DNA of 64,000 nt, from assembly GCA_019054805.1 (NCBI GenBank), contig JAHQIY010000003.1:5146001-5210000 (forward strand), in the 5' to 3' direction. The position numbers and the translations under genes are program-made. The stretch comes from Brachionus manjavacas (lineage: Eukaryota; Rotifera; Eurotatoria; Ploima; Brachionidae). Shown in pieces: positions 11,936 to 24,700 of the stretch (its first letter is position 1; each line of letters starts with the position of its first letter). Below the pieces are notes generated by a model, which had not been told where the DNA came from, ran no database searches, and saw nothing but the letters and a program-made list of their open reading frames with translations.

Positions 11936-13257
11936 TAAAAACTATGCAACAATGTTTAAGAAACTTTGTTGAATCTTTTTTACTGAAAATAAAATCTTCA
12001 TTTTCTTTTTTCAAGTAAATTAAATTAATAACACAACATATCACCATAAATGGAGCCTACGCCTTGGCACTACAACGAACGCCTATAAATATAAGCTGCC
12101 TGACGTATTACCGGCAGCTTTCGAACTCTTTGTATTTTTTCTTAATAAAAACGACTGACTCGTGGTCAAGCCACCGGTCAGCCAACATTTTTACTATACT
12201 AACTGAATTATTTTTTTGTCATATTATAACATGAGAAAAATTATTTTGGGTAAAAAAGATGCAACAAAGTATGTACACTATGTCGTAATAATTTTTTAAA
12301 TATTATTTATTAACTTTAATAATATTTAAAATTAAAGTTAAGCAATTATGAAAAGCAATTTTCAAAAATTTCCTATTAAGATTTTTTCCACTTTTGCTTT
12401 TATAATTTCTCACTCCCTTCATATCAATTTAATCAGATCAAGAAGTTTTCAGAATCAGAGAAAAATCAAAAAATTTTGAAATTTTACTTAAGATTTTAGG
12501 TCATAAAATTTGGGATGTAATTAGTTATTAATTGAATTTTTCTCCTTTTAAGGAGAAGCAAATTTAAAAGTTCCCAAAAAAAAAAAGAAATACAAACATT
12601 CTAAAAAAAGCATCTTTAGATATTTGAATAAAACACATTTTAGTCGATTATTAAAAAATTTAGAAAAATAAGAAAGACCTAGAAAATGAGTCTCATTAAT
12701 TTTTTAGAAGTTCATTTAGGATAGTTCTGATTTGATTAAGTTTGAGATTGCCCATGCAAAGTCTTATGGAGTCAGAAATCCCATCTCTTGTGGTTAGTTC
12801 TCTTTTTAAACTGTTTTTGAATTCTTTAAAATTTTTAATAGAGATTGTGTGAAAATTTGCTTTAGAATGATTTATATCGCAATATCTTCTTAAAAAGATT
12901 TTTTTGTTATTAATAGATATTATGTTCATTATTTGAAAAGAGAGAAAGTATCGATAAATGATAATTTTGAGAACATCCAAAGTTCCTCAAAGTTGAAAAT
13001 ATTTAGGATTTTGAGGACACTGGACATGTGGCAGTACATTAATAATCAACTATATTTTAAAAAAAGAAAAAATAACAGGAGTTCAAGATAATTTTTTATT
13101 TCTAAATTCAAGTTAAATAAAATTACTTGATTGAAAAACAATTAGACTCGTAATTTGAAATGGATTTAGAGGTGTTGAAAATTTATTAAGAGAGTCGAGA
13201 AGACTTTGGCTAAGTTTTCTACCACAAATAAAATTTAATTAAATAAAAACAACTTGT
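11936..13257. other. Intergenic between LINE and the Ig-gene 3' end
   Basis: A less AT-rich patch at about 12045-12190 has no long frame and is unexplained. A minus-strand frame of 94 codons at 12696-12980 has no recognisable domain and no clear exon borders; I treat it as unsupported. The Ig-gene transcript should end near 13.2 kb. Confidence 0.4.
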
Positions 13258-13263
13258 TTTATT
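13258..13263 (-). terminator. AATAAA poly(A) signal of the 28-Ig gene
   Basis: AATAAA on the minus strand lies about 45 bp downstream of the stop codon at 13308-13310, a normal distance for the end of the transcript. Confidence 0.6.
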
Positions 13264-13307
13264 CAACTAAACAAAAAAAAATCTAAATCTAAAATTAAAA
13301 AAAAAAG

Positions 13308-15764
13308 TTAAAATAATAATCTTGGTTTGTTAATCATTATTTGTTTTGAATCTTCACCAAATTGATTTTTAGCCACGCACTCATAAGCTCCATAATCATC
13401 TGGTTGAGAATACTTAATACTCAAAATATCATTTTTGATTTCTACTCTGCTCGACATCGGCCGTCCGTCAACTCTTCTCCATACAACTTCAGGTCGGGGT
13501 ATGCCAGCTATTACCTGACACCTCACTGATGGAAATTTTCTATAAGCATCAATTATGTCCTGACTCGGACTCGTACTAATTCTGGGCTTCTCAACTCTAT
13601 TTACTTCAATCCGACTATACTTTACATGATAATTAGTATCACTGTAAAATGCTTTGCATTCATAGTCACCACGATCTTCAACTCTTATATTTTTTATGTA
13701 CAAAAAATTATTTTCAGGAATGTGTATTTCTTTTTCTAAATTCATTCCAATTTTTTTCCATTCATATTTTGTATAGTTTGAAGATTTAACACCACATTCT
13801 AAAGTTATGTTTTCGCCTTGGTTGACAAATGTCATTGGTACTGACAGTATAGTCAGTCTGCTCACAGCCCAATTGCTTGATCGACCATTCAATACATTTG
13901 AAACCTTACAGTAATAATTGCCCGCTGAACTTAAATCAACTCGGCTAATTCGAAGTGTTTCTTCGTCTCCTATAAGTTTATCTGATAAATGCCACTCATA
14001 TTTAAGATATTTTCGGTCAACATTCAAATTTTTGGATATAATGCTACATTTGAATTCAATCGGATAGCCTTCATTCAATTTAGGATCTTTGGGTTCTATT
14101 TCTATTTGGTAAATTTCCCTATTTTCTTCCACTTCCAAAATAACTGAATCATTTTTTTGCCACGGATAATCATAGGCAACACATCTTATCTCTCCACTGT
14201 GCTCTTTTTTAGCACCATTTATTCTCAATAGATCATCATAGGCTCTAAAGTTGGAATTTTTGGTCAAACCAATTAAAGTACCATTAAGAAACCATTCTAT
14301 CCTTTTATTCAAACCTGAATTTCCTATTACATTGCACTTAATTTCAGCATTATCACCTTCTGTCAAAACAATTTTCTCATCAAGTATGTGCACACTAAAT
14401 TCTTCGTGTGAAGGCTTTTTTTCCTCGAGATCATAGATTTCTGACTTTGTTTCATATTTGTTCCTCGCACTACATTTATACAACCCGTAAATATCTGTGT
14501 CATTTTTGTTAATAAGAATTTCAAAATGGCTCTCCGGGTATTTTCTAATGGTGTATTTTCCCAAGTCTTTGTCCACTTTAGCCCATTCTAATTCCGGAAT
14601 AGGATATCCGCTTTTGATAAAGCATTCGATGATGTACTTGTCCTTATCCTCATTAAATTCTGTGTAAATCTCAATCGGCTCATACTTTTCTACTAAAATG
14701 TCCACATAATCCTTGATCTGCTGTAAATTGGCATTGCCGAATATGTTCATGCATGAATATCGCCCAGTGTGAATTGGTTGAATGTTTGTTATGGTCATCT
14801 TGGAGCCGTCTCTGGATTTTGAATGATATTCTGAATTCAAAGAACCCTCTTCCAAATACCAGTTTGTCTGAACAGCTGCCTCACTCGACTTGATCAAGCA
14901 TTCCAAGGTTACATTATCATTTTGTTTAAGAACTATACTTTTACCTTCAATTAACCTATCTGATTTTATTTCGATTTCTATGGTTTGCTTTTTATCTTCG
15001 AAAACGTCAACATTTACTTTGGCAATGTTGCTTTTGAGATTTGTGTCAAACGCCTGACAAGTGTACAACCCTGCATCTTGTAAAGATGTTATGGTCAAAT
15101 TTAAGCCTCCTTGTTTATCTATGATCAAAAAGTTGCTCTCTCTGACCGGAGTCCCGTCTTTTCTCCACTCAAACTCTACGTTTCGTAAATCACCATTGTC
15201 TCTAAGTGATTCCAATGAGCAAAACATTTCAATCGTATCACCAATGGCTAGATTGGTCATTTTTGGATAAGTATCTACAAAAAGAGCTTTGTGTTTGTTC
15301 ATTCGAATAACTGCAGTATCTTCAACAAAATGGCCTTCTTTGCTTATTGCTCTACAAGTAACTACCCCATGCAATACTTGGCTTGCGTTTGTTACATAAA
15401 GCTTGTCCCGAGATGACACCAAATTGCTATAAAAGCTTACATCTTTGTCATTAATTAACCACTGAATGTTCTGGATCAAATTTTGATCATAGTCAAAATT
15501 TGGATAAGTTTTGCAGGAAATAACAGTACTTTGACTATCTGTAAGCTCATAATAATTCCTCGTTAGTCTTACCTGTATTTGGTTTTCATTTTTTGACTTA
15601 ATTGTTATATTTAAAGAATTTGTCTCGAATTCTGTTGAAATTGAGCACAAATAGCTTCCTGTATTGTAGTAATCAAAATCTCGAATTTGCATTAGTTCAT
15701 TTTTACGAACCATTTTTTTCGGCCAAGCTTTTTGGTCAGCCCTGTGCCAGAAGATACTCACATT
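13308..15764 (-). CDS. 28-Ig gene, exon 18: end of Ig20, third and fourth four-Ig blocks (Ig21-Ig28), stop
   Basis: A 2,457-bp terminal exon. After the SYLCSIS half of Ig20 come eight Ig domains. The first four follow the A-B-C-D order (CRAISKEG...VEDTA; FEWRKDG, LYTCQAFD; VTLECL, YSCMN; linker VEKYEPIEIYT, GYPIPELEW). The next four repeat the order and are closest to the perlecan block: type C YEWKKIGM, YECKAF against [14 protein letters not shown], and type D PRPEVVWRRVDGRPMS against [16 protein letters not shown]. The coding region ends PRLLF-stop with no transmembrane or GPI-type tail. Confidence 0.85.
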   Translation of the reverse strand, partial: NVSIFWHRADQKAWPKKMVRKNELMQIRDFDYYNTGSYLCSISTEFETNSLNITIKSKNENQIQVRLTRNYYELTDSQSTVISCKTYPNFDYDQNLIQNIQWLINDKDVSFYSNLVSSRDKLYVTNASQVLHGVVTCRAISKEGHFVEDTAVIRMNKHKALFVDTYPKMTNLAIGDTIEMFCSLESLRDNGDLRNVEFEWRKDGTPVRESNFLIIDKQGGLNLTITSLQDAGLYTCQAFDTNLKSNIAKVNVDVFEDKKQTIEIEIKSDRLIEGKSIVLKQNDNVTLECLIKSSEAAVQTNWYLEEGSLNSEYHSKSRDGSKMTITNIQPIHTGRYSCMNIFGNANLQQIKDYVDILVEKYEPIEIYTEFNEDKDKYIIECFIKSGYPIPELEWAKVDKDLGKYTIRKYPESHFEILINKNDTDIYGLYKCSARNKYETKSEIYDLEEKKPSHEEFSVHILDEKIVLTEGDNAEIKCNVIGNSGLNKRIEWFLNGTLIGLTKNSNFRAYDDLLRINGAKKEHSGEIRCVAYDYPWQKNDSVILEVEENREIYQIEIEPKDPKLNEGYPIEFKCSIISKNLNVDRKYLKYEWHLSDKLIGDEETLRISRVDLSSAGNYYCKVSNVLNGRSSNWAVSRLTILSVPMTFVNQGENITLECGVKSSNYTKYEWKKIGMNLEKEIHIPENNFLYIKNIRVEDRGDYECKAFYSDTNYHVKYSRIEVNRVEKPRISTSPSQDIIDAYRKFPSVRCQVIAGIPRPEVVWRRVDGRPMSSRVEIKNDILSIKYSQPDDYGAYECVAKNQFGEDSKQIMINKPRLLF

Positions 15765-18700
15765 CTTTTTGATATAAATAAATTTATTGTCGAAAAAAAA
15801 TTATTTTGAGATGATGGAAATGTGAATTAAAAATATTTTGAGAATTTAGCGACAAAAAATGCTAGTTAAACCATAGAGAAAGATTAATCCTTATACCTTG
15901 AAGATATAAAAAGCAACGTTTACGATTAGAATTGGTATCAATTGAACCGATTTCAGCATTTAATTTTTATAAAAGTTTTAATATTTTTGAGTCGTTTTTA
16001 ACCCGATTGTAAACCGATAAGGATTAAGTAAAAAAGACAGCAGAAAAATTTATTTATTTTAGCCTCTATTCTTATATTTATTTTTGTATTTGTTTGTAAA
16101 AGTACTAAAATAAAAAATTTTTCTAATAAAAAGACCAAAAAACAAAAAAATGTTTATTCAAAGAACTTTTATCTAATATTTCATTAATGAAAGTCTAAAA
16201 ATTAAAATTAACCATTTAATTGATTTTTTAAAAATTTTTGTCTTTTAACATATTTGTTCTATTTATCTGTGTTACATTAAATCATTTAATATTTTTAATG
16301 ACATGTTATAATAAAAATATCCAAAAAAATATTTTTTTAGGCAATAAATTTAATGAGCAGATTTAATGTTATCAATTTAATGAAAACAATTAACCACAAA
16401 TTTTAATAAAATTTTCTCTAATTAAAATAGTTAAATCTTCCACGAAAATAATATATATTACACAAAATTAATTTTTTATACCAAAAATAACAATTAATCA
16501 CTTTTAATGATAAAATTTAATGTTTCAGAATTTTTTTCAATATGAAACAAAAATATACAATCAAGTAAAAATAAAAAATGAAAGATTTTCAAAATTATCT
16601 TTTTTTAAAAAAGTAATGTCACTCAATCGTAAATTAAATCATTGGTAGCCTAAATTTTAGTATGCTTCTTATGAAAAATGCTGTGCTAATTAAATGTATT
16701 AAAAAATACAGTATTTTTTTCTCAAATGGCAAACCAATCTAGGAAAGCGTACTTTCAAATTCTTTCGATGATATCTTATATTTTTTGTTATTCTTTTTTT
16801 ATATAGTTATATGTGAATTTAAAAGAATCATTGTCTTAAAAAACAAATATCTTTTTTTATTTCAGTCATTTTTTTTCAATTATTTTTGTGGAAAAAATTG
16901 GTTAGAAAATGATTTAAAATTTTTGAAAAAAAATTAGTTTACCTGACTTTTTTCGATTGCTAGACTGCACTTCAAATCCAAATTTTCCCCTAAGTCGAGA
17001 TAAATTATTGTGTCAGTGGTCACAACTTCTTTTCTAATTAAAAGATCTGATTTGGTTGATGGCAAAGTTTTAAAAACTCTAGTGGTAGTTGTTGTATAGC
17101 TAGATGTTGAAGTGGTAGTGGTTGTAGTGGTTTTTGTTGTAGTGGTAGTAGTCGTAGTGGATGTTGTAGTGGTAGTGGTAGTAGTAGTGGTTGTAGGGAT
17201 AGAGGTTGATGTCAAAGTTATAGTTCTAGATTCTTCTGATTCAATCTCTAAACTAGTGCTTTCCATTGATGCTTCTCTTGTTGAATAAAAAAAGATGGAT
17301 TCATTCTCGATTTTTTCAGTTGCTTCTGCTGAAATTCTGACTGTATGTAAAAATTCTTGTGACGAATTTAAACTCAAACTTTCAAAAGTATTTAAATTGG
17401 TAGTTGTTTTGTGTATTTCATCCGGAATACTGACTGGCCTATGAGGGGTTTTACCAATTGACAAATTTATTTCCTGAATTTTTGTTTCAAATTTATTTTC
17501 AGCATTGCATTCAAAAGTTATTATATCCTGAGAATCAGTTTTGTCCAAAACTAGCTGAACACCTCCAAACGAAATTTCATTTTGAATAAAATTTACTGCT
17601 GAATTGTTATTTTTTTTAATCCATTTAAGTTTTGGCTCGGGAAACCCTTCGTAGACGCAATCTACAGCTAGATGAGACTCTAATTCATCGACATAAATTT
17701 TTAGCTCAATTGGTTCATATCTTTCAACTTCTATTTTAATGTATTCCCTTACAGAATCAACTTTGGAATCATTTGAATTAGCCAAGCAAATGTATTCTGC
17801 AGAATCGTCTAAATTTGCATTTAAAATTTTAATTGTTGAATTTGATGAAACATAAAAATCCGAAAAACCGGCAATAATTTTATCCGATACCCATCTAGAT
17901 TGAATTTTATGATTTTTTATTTCGTTTGTTATACAATCTATGGTCACATTATCGCCTTGTTTAATTTTTATTGTTTTGTTGTCAATATCAAAATTTGATT
18001 CAAATTTTATTTTTATTTCAATTTTTTCATAAACCTGCATTAGTATTTCATCTTTATTGCTAATTTGAATGTTTTTAGCATCCTTAGCTTGGCAAGAATA
18101 AAAACCAGAATCATCGACTGATGACACATTAAATTGAAAAGTTTCTTTTTTTGAGTCTTGTTCTATTAATTTTCCATCTTTATACCAATTATAAAAAAAT
18201 TGCTGAACCCATAAATTTTTTTTGTTCTTAATAATACAACTGAATTCTGCCAAAGAACCAATTGTTAGATTATTTTTATTTAGAGTTATATCTACTAAAG
18301 GTTCTAGATCATGCGCATAGACCAAAAGCGCACTTGATTCAGCTTTTTTGTTTTCGTAGCCGATTGCTTGACAAGTAATATAGCCATTTAAGTCAATACT
18401 TGGATTTCGAATTCGCAATAAATTACTAAAGCTGTAAAAATTTGGATGATTTGAAATCTCTTTTCCATTAAATAGCCAAATTATTTTAGGCTTTGGATAC
18501 CCATTAGTAAAGCAAGTGACAGTTATTTTGTTTACATTATCCAAATCGATTATTTTGGTATTTATTTCAGCTGTGGCTCGTTCAGGTTTTCCTTTTGAAA
18601 ATTTTTAAATTTTTATTTATTTATTTTTCATTTAGTTTACTTTTAACTACAAGGTTAATTATAACACTTTCTGTTTTCATATGATTTTTTTTTTCTATTT

Positions 18701-21700
18701 GACACTCATATTGGCCTTCATTTTTAAAATCCAAATTTTCTATTTTTAAGATGTTTCCATGGGCTTTTACATTCGGTTGAAATTGTTTTCTAAATTTGGC
18801 TTCCCAATTGAATGTTAATTCATTCTTGATGAAAAAAAATTTGAATTAAAAATTAATTTTTTTAAGAATTCAAAGTTAAAATTATTAAAAAAAATGATTT
18901 AAGCCCTGGTTACAGTGTTTAACTTTTTTTTTAATTAACATTATTTAAGTTTTTTTTTTGAGTATTTTTAATAGATGCATCAATTTTATGTTGCATCTTT
19001 AAAAAAACAAGGTTTTATCTGTTGCTCCGCTGCCAGAATAATAAAAATAAAAGAAAAAGAAATTACTATTGATTGTTTAATTGATTGATTTATTTTATTT
19101 ATTTTTTTGAAAAATTCTTTTTAAAAATTGATTTTAAAGAATTTTTTCATAAGTGTTGATTAATTGATTTAATGAATATTTCTGTACAGTATGTCACAAA
19201 AAGTTAGAATCAAAATTTTTTTTCTATTTGATTGATTTTTGTTCATTATTTCGTTAACTCGGCTATTTCTCTTTTAGTCTTTGTCTGATTTTTCAAAAAA
19301 CATGGAATTTGCCATCTCTGTTGATCAGTTATTTTATTTTTACCCATTTTTTTTCTATTTTGTCAGATTTTTGGGTAGTTTTACTTTAAAAAAGCTATCA
19401 TTTGAAAAAAATTCATAGTTAACGATTTTTTTAAATGCAAAAAAACAATATTTTTATTTTTTTCAACTTGATTCTAACTTTTTGTGACATACTGTACAAA
19501 CAACATTTCTTTAAGAAAAACTTGAATGAATGAATTTCAATGAATTTAAATATTTTTTTCTTTTTATTAATTTTTAATTAAAATTTAAAATTTTTTTTTA
19601 AGTTGTAAAAAAATTAATATATATTATGTAATCTGAAAAAAAATGGATTAAGACGATTATAAAAGCACTTTATTAATAAAGTTACTATTTAATATAGTGC
19701 TTTTATTAGTTTTAAAAGCACAAATATTAAAGTTACTTATCGTAAGTATATGCATGAAAATTTTACTTTTTTTCACACATTTGGGTTTTAAATATTAAGA
19801 TAATTTTTATATACTAGAATGAGACTTTTTAATAATTAATAATTTAGTAAAAAATAGTCTCAAATATAATTTTTTATTCAATTATTGATTTTTATATCTA
19901 AAAATACAACTTATTAGCTTTTTATTGCGTTATCAAATTATTTATATAAAAGTAAGTTAATTTTAAAAGTGAAATATAATTCAAATTTCTAATAGGCACA
20001 TAATTTGAACAACACACAATAAAGTAAAAAGATATCCCAAAACTTTTTTCCTTTTTTCCAAAATAGTATATATGATTTGGTGGTGGTTTTCAATTAAAAT
20101 TGTGAATTTATAACAACTAGTGTATGCTTTTCGTTTGGTTTTTTTAGCTAAAAAAAATTATTAGTTTTGATCTAAGATTTAATTTTTAATTTAAAAACAC
20201 ACATTGTGGTTTTTCAACTAAGTATTTTTTTTTCTTCATAAAATATTTTTTAAAAAGTTACCATAAATTGTTAAGACATTTTTTCACAAATTTTGCTTAT
20301 TTATTTAGAATAAAATGTCCGTTTTAGAAAAGTATATAACAATCATTAATTTTTGGTATAATTTTTTACAAAAATATAATAATAGAATTTGAACCTTGTT
20401 AAATTTATTTCCTTAAATTTTTATAAAATAATTAAAAAAATATTATAGAGAAATTTTATTGAAAAATTTTCTTTTGCGGAACAAACACTTATTAACTTAA
20501 TTATCTTTAAAAAACTCACCTTTTTCTGATTCTATCGACTCAATAATAAGCCTAAGAAAGTTTATCAACAGAGATACTCAGATTATAACTTGCAATTGAA
20601 AATGATGCCTTTGAATTTTTAATGAATAGTAAATAAAGCCTTTACTGCAAAATTATTGGATTTAATTATTGGGGTTTTATAAAGAACTATTCTAAATTAC
20701 GTCAAGTTAAATTTAGTACAAGAAATACAATATAAAATCTTTCATCTTTCTTCTAAAAGTTAAAAATTAGCTCTGTTAGCGCAACAAGATACAATAAATC
20801 GAGTTGCATTTATTATTAAAATCTCTTAATGTCTGCATAGTTAATACATTTAAATATAAAGAAATTAAATTCTTGTGTAAAATGCCAAATATTTGAATTA
20901 ATTTAACAGTGTTCTGTAATTTTTTAGTTTTTAAAAATCGAATTTCAAAAAACTGTTAATTAAAATTTCTTTTTACTTATGATTTCTACGAGAAATTGTG
21001 GTTCAGTTATAAAAATAAAAACAATTGTAATTTTAAATTTAGACCTCTTTTTTAATTGATATCTTTTTTTTTTTTAATTTATTCTATAAATACCTTATTT
21101 AAATGATTAAATGAATTGCAAATTATTTCAATATTTGAACCAGTATGAAACTCATAATTAGCACTGCTATTAATGCTCAAAGTCCAATTAGTAACAACTG
21201 GAACAAAAGTTGTACTAGCAATCGAAGTTGTACTAGTAGTGACGGGAGTGGTTGTTTGAGTTTGTGTTTGATTGGGACCTTGAAAAATAATATAAATTTT
21301 TTGTTGAATTTTATAGTTATTTTATACCAAAGTGAAATTCTTGATGAACATCTTCCAAATCATTATCAGCGATACATTTAAAAGTACCAAAATTATCTTT
21401 AATGGTTTGATCTATTAAAATCGAATAATAATTATAAGGACTTATGATCTCTTCAACTGAATCATCTATTTCTAGGCCATCTTTTGTCCACCTGATGTCA
21501 GGACTCGGCAAACCTTGAACTACATTACAATCAAGTCTAAGGACATTTTTCAAATATGATGTATTTATTTTAATTATTAATGGTTCGTATTTAACAGCAT
21601 AAACATTAATAGCATATCTCACTTCTTCTTGAACTTGAGGTATCTTAACCACACATTCATAACGTCCAGATTGGTTTTGCAAAATACCATCCAAAAAAAG

Positions 21701-24700
21701 TTCTTTTCCGAATTTTTGCGACTGACCATTTAATGTGCTATTAATATTCCAATAAACTTGACTATCATCAGCCTCAGCTTCACATTTCAATGTTACATTA
21801 TCTGATTCCTTAACTACCAGTTTAGAATTCCGATAATCTATTTTATAATTTGATTTGATTGTGGTTGAATTCAGATTTGGAAAAACTTTTATCTTTGAAA
21901 TGGATGACTCACTTTTTCTGTTACCATCGAACACTTGACAACTATAGAGACCACTTTCATTCAATGATTTAGTCTTAAAATTTAATTGACGATGATTGAA
22001 CTCATTTAAAATGATGCTATCCTTAGACCAGACATAGTTTAAGTTTGCCAGATCACCAATATTTGGTTGAATAATATCACAACTTAAATTAATATCTGAC
22101 CCAATTTGAACTATGGCCTCTGGTGGTTGGATTTTAACCAAAATTCTATCATCTTTTACAGTAATTAGTGCGCTATCTTCAGCAAAAATGTTGTCTTTGC
22201 CAATTGCTCGACATGTTACTTCACCATTTGTATCCTCATTTGCATTTTTTATTAGTAATACATTATTTAAAATTTCGAATTTTTTTGTATCATTTATTAA
22301 TTCATTTTTGAATAGCCAAGTGATTTTGGGCATGGGATATCCCGTTATGTTGCATTCAATTGTCTTATTCTGGCCATACGATAGTTCTATGTTTTCATCA
22401 TCTAGATAAGCTGTAGGTTCTGTTATCTCTCCTGAAAAAAATAGTATAAATAGAAATAAAGATAATAAAAAAAGCGTACAATAAAAAATTTTATAGAAAT
22501 GAAAGATCATTTTTTACGATAAATAAATTTGTAAATAAATTTAAATCGAAATTTAAAGATTATCTACATTTTTTAGTTCAACTTGAAATGTAGTGTACCA
22601 CAAAGATCTGTCTTGAGACGTTGCTTTTAATCATTATACAAAAACATATAAAAACGATCTAGCAAAGAAAATGATAATGATACCAAAATTTTCAAGGCTT
22701 TCATAATTAAGTCCTTACCAGAAGATATGAACTCATTGAAAAAAAATTAAATTATAAAAAAATTATTTTTTATCAATTTGATTTTTAAAAAAAGTTGACA
22801 TGATAGATCCTGAATGATGGAAAATTTCCAACTCGTTATTTAACAAGGATGGTTGAGGGAATAGTTTGCTGCATTTTTTGTTTTTTATGATAAATTAGAC
22901 TATCACGGTCTTATCAGTAAACAATTAAAAAAAAAAGTCAATTTCAAGAAAAAGAAAAGCAGAAAATGGTTCGATAAAGAAAAAAAAAATTTTTTTCTTT
23001 ATATAATCCGATTTCGATTTCAGAAGAGGCTGAAGATGTTTTTCTATTTTTAAGAAATTAAGATTTTTAATAAAATTACGCTGAAACTAGTTTAGTTTTA
23101 TTTTTTACCATTTTTTTGCCAAATTTTCCAACATTTTGATCATTTTACAAATAATTTTTAATTTTCACTCACCTTTGATAACGAGTGTCAAAGTAAGAAT
23201 ATTTTCCAACGATTCACCATATTTGCATTCATAATTATCTTGGTTATCTCTATTAAAATTTTTAAAAATCAATTTATTCTTATCTCTATCTACGTTATCG
23301 GTTAATTTAACTTTATTTTTTTTTGTCCAAATATAATCAGATGAAAACTTTCAAAAAATATAAAAAATAAAACAATATTTAAATCTTTATTTTGTTATAT
23401 CTTACATCAATGTCTTTGTTTGTAATACAATACACAGTTAAATCGATGCCATTTTCAAATTCCAATATTGAATCGTCTGTCACAATAACTTGGTGTGACA
23501 TTCTCTCAGTAACAGGTGCAGTCGTAGTCATAATTTCTTTTTCAAATATAATTATTTCTATATTTTTGGGTTTAATTTCATGATTGTCCGATTGACATGT
23601 ATAGAAACCACTATTGTTGAGATGAGTTTTATTGAACAATAAGATCCCATAGTCTACTGAAAATTTTGAATCATTCTCTTTTGACCAGTGGACAGATTCA
23701 TTTAAGGGATCAAAGCATTCAATTTTCAAAAAAGACCCTGATTCGATGTTTATCACATTGTCTTCTATCTCTAAATTCGATGAAATGTTCACACTTTGAA
23801 CAATTTTTACTATGAATGGAACTGTTTTGGAGCCTTTAACCTCATCTTTGACTGTTAAACAAGATATTGAACCATTCATCTCTAACGAAGCATTCTTCAC
23901 CATCAAAATATTACCATTTATTTCAGTACTAAGGAAATTTTCCGCTTTTTGATTATTGATAAGCCATTCTTTTTCTATTTCTTCATCAGTTGAGCAAATT
24001 AATTCAAAACTATCTCCTTGATAAACTTCAATTTTTTCCTTATTAAAACTCGGCTGTATTTTATCATATGGGTTAAAGATGTTAAACTCTAAAGTTTTAA
24101 TCATGTAGTGATACAAAATTCTACATTCGTAACTACCAAAATCTTCCAAACTTATTTTTTTTAATTTTAGGGTTGAAATTTTTGTTAATGGATTAGCACT
24201 GGTAACATAATTTTGAATATCTACATTTTCTTTATTTTCTAACAATTCACCATACTGATCATACCATTGTATTTCTAAATTCTGTCCAAACTCGACCCCA
24301 TTCATTATTGCTAAACAGCTTTGATTGATTGAATCATTAATTTTGGCATCTGAAAAAATTTTCCTTTCCAAAAGACCATTTATTTCAATTTCTCCATTGT
24401 CTACCAAAAAAATGTCAACTTGTGACTCATTAAAGGTGCCGGCAGAACAAACATAACTTCCACTGTTCGTTTGATTAAAATTGATGAACTTTAACTTGTG
24501 GTTCAAAGTTTCAGCATTAGGCTAAATTAAAAAATAAAATTTTAATTGAAAAAAGAAGTTTACAAATTGGAATTTGGGCAACTTTTGGAGATGTGAATGC
24601 TTCTATCATTGCTTAATTTTTATTATTTATTCCTTAATTATAATAACAATTTCTTAATTACAGTATTTAAATGAGTTTCTTAATTAATCAAATAAAAATA

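Noticed and set aside
12696-12980. 94-codon minus-strand frame
   Set aside because: No domain, no signal, no clear exon borders; composition like the AT-rich background.
22432-22510. Hydrophobic start MIFHFYKIFYCTLFLLSLFLF as a signal peptide of a separate gene beginning at 22510
   Set aside because: It directly precedes a TTTTTTCAG acceptor, and exon 13 joins exon 14 in phase 1 to continue an Ig strand, so this stretch is best read as intron sequence.
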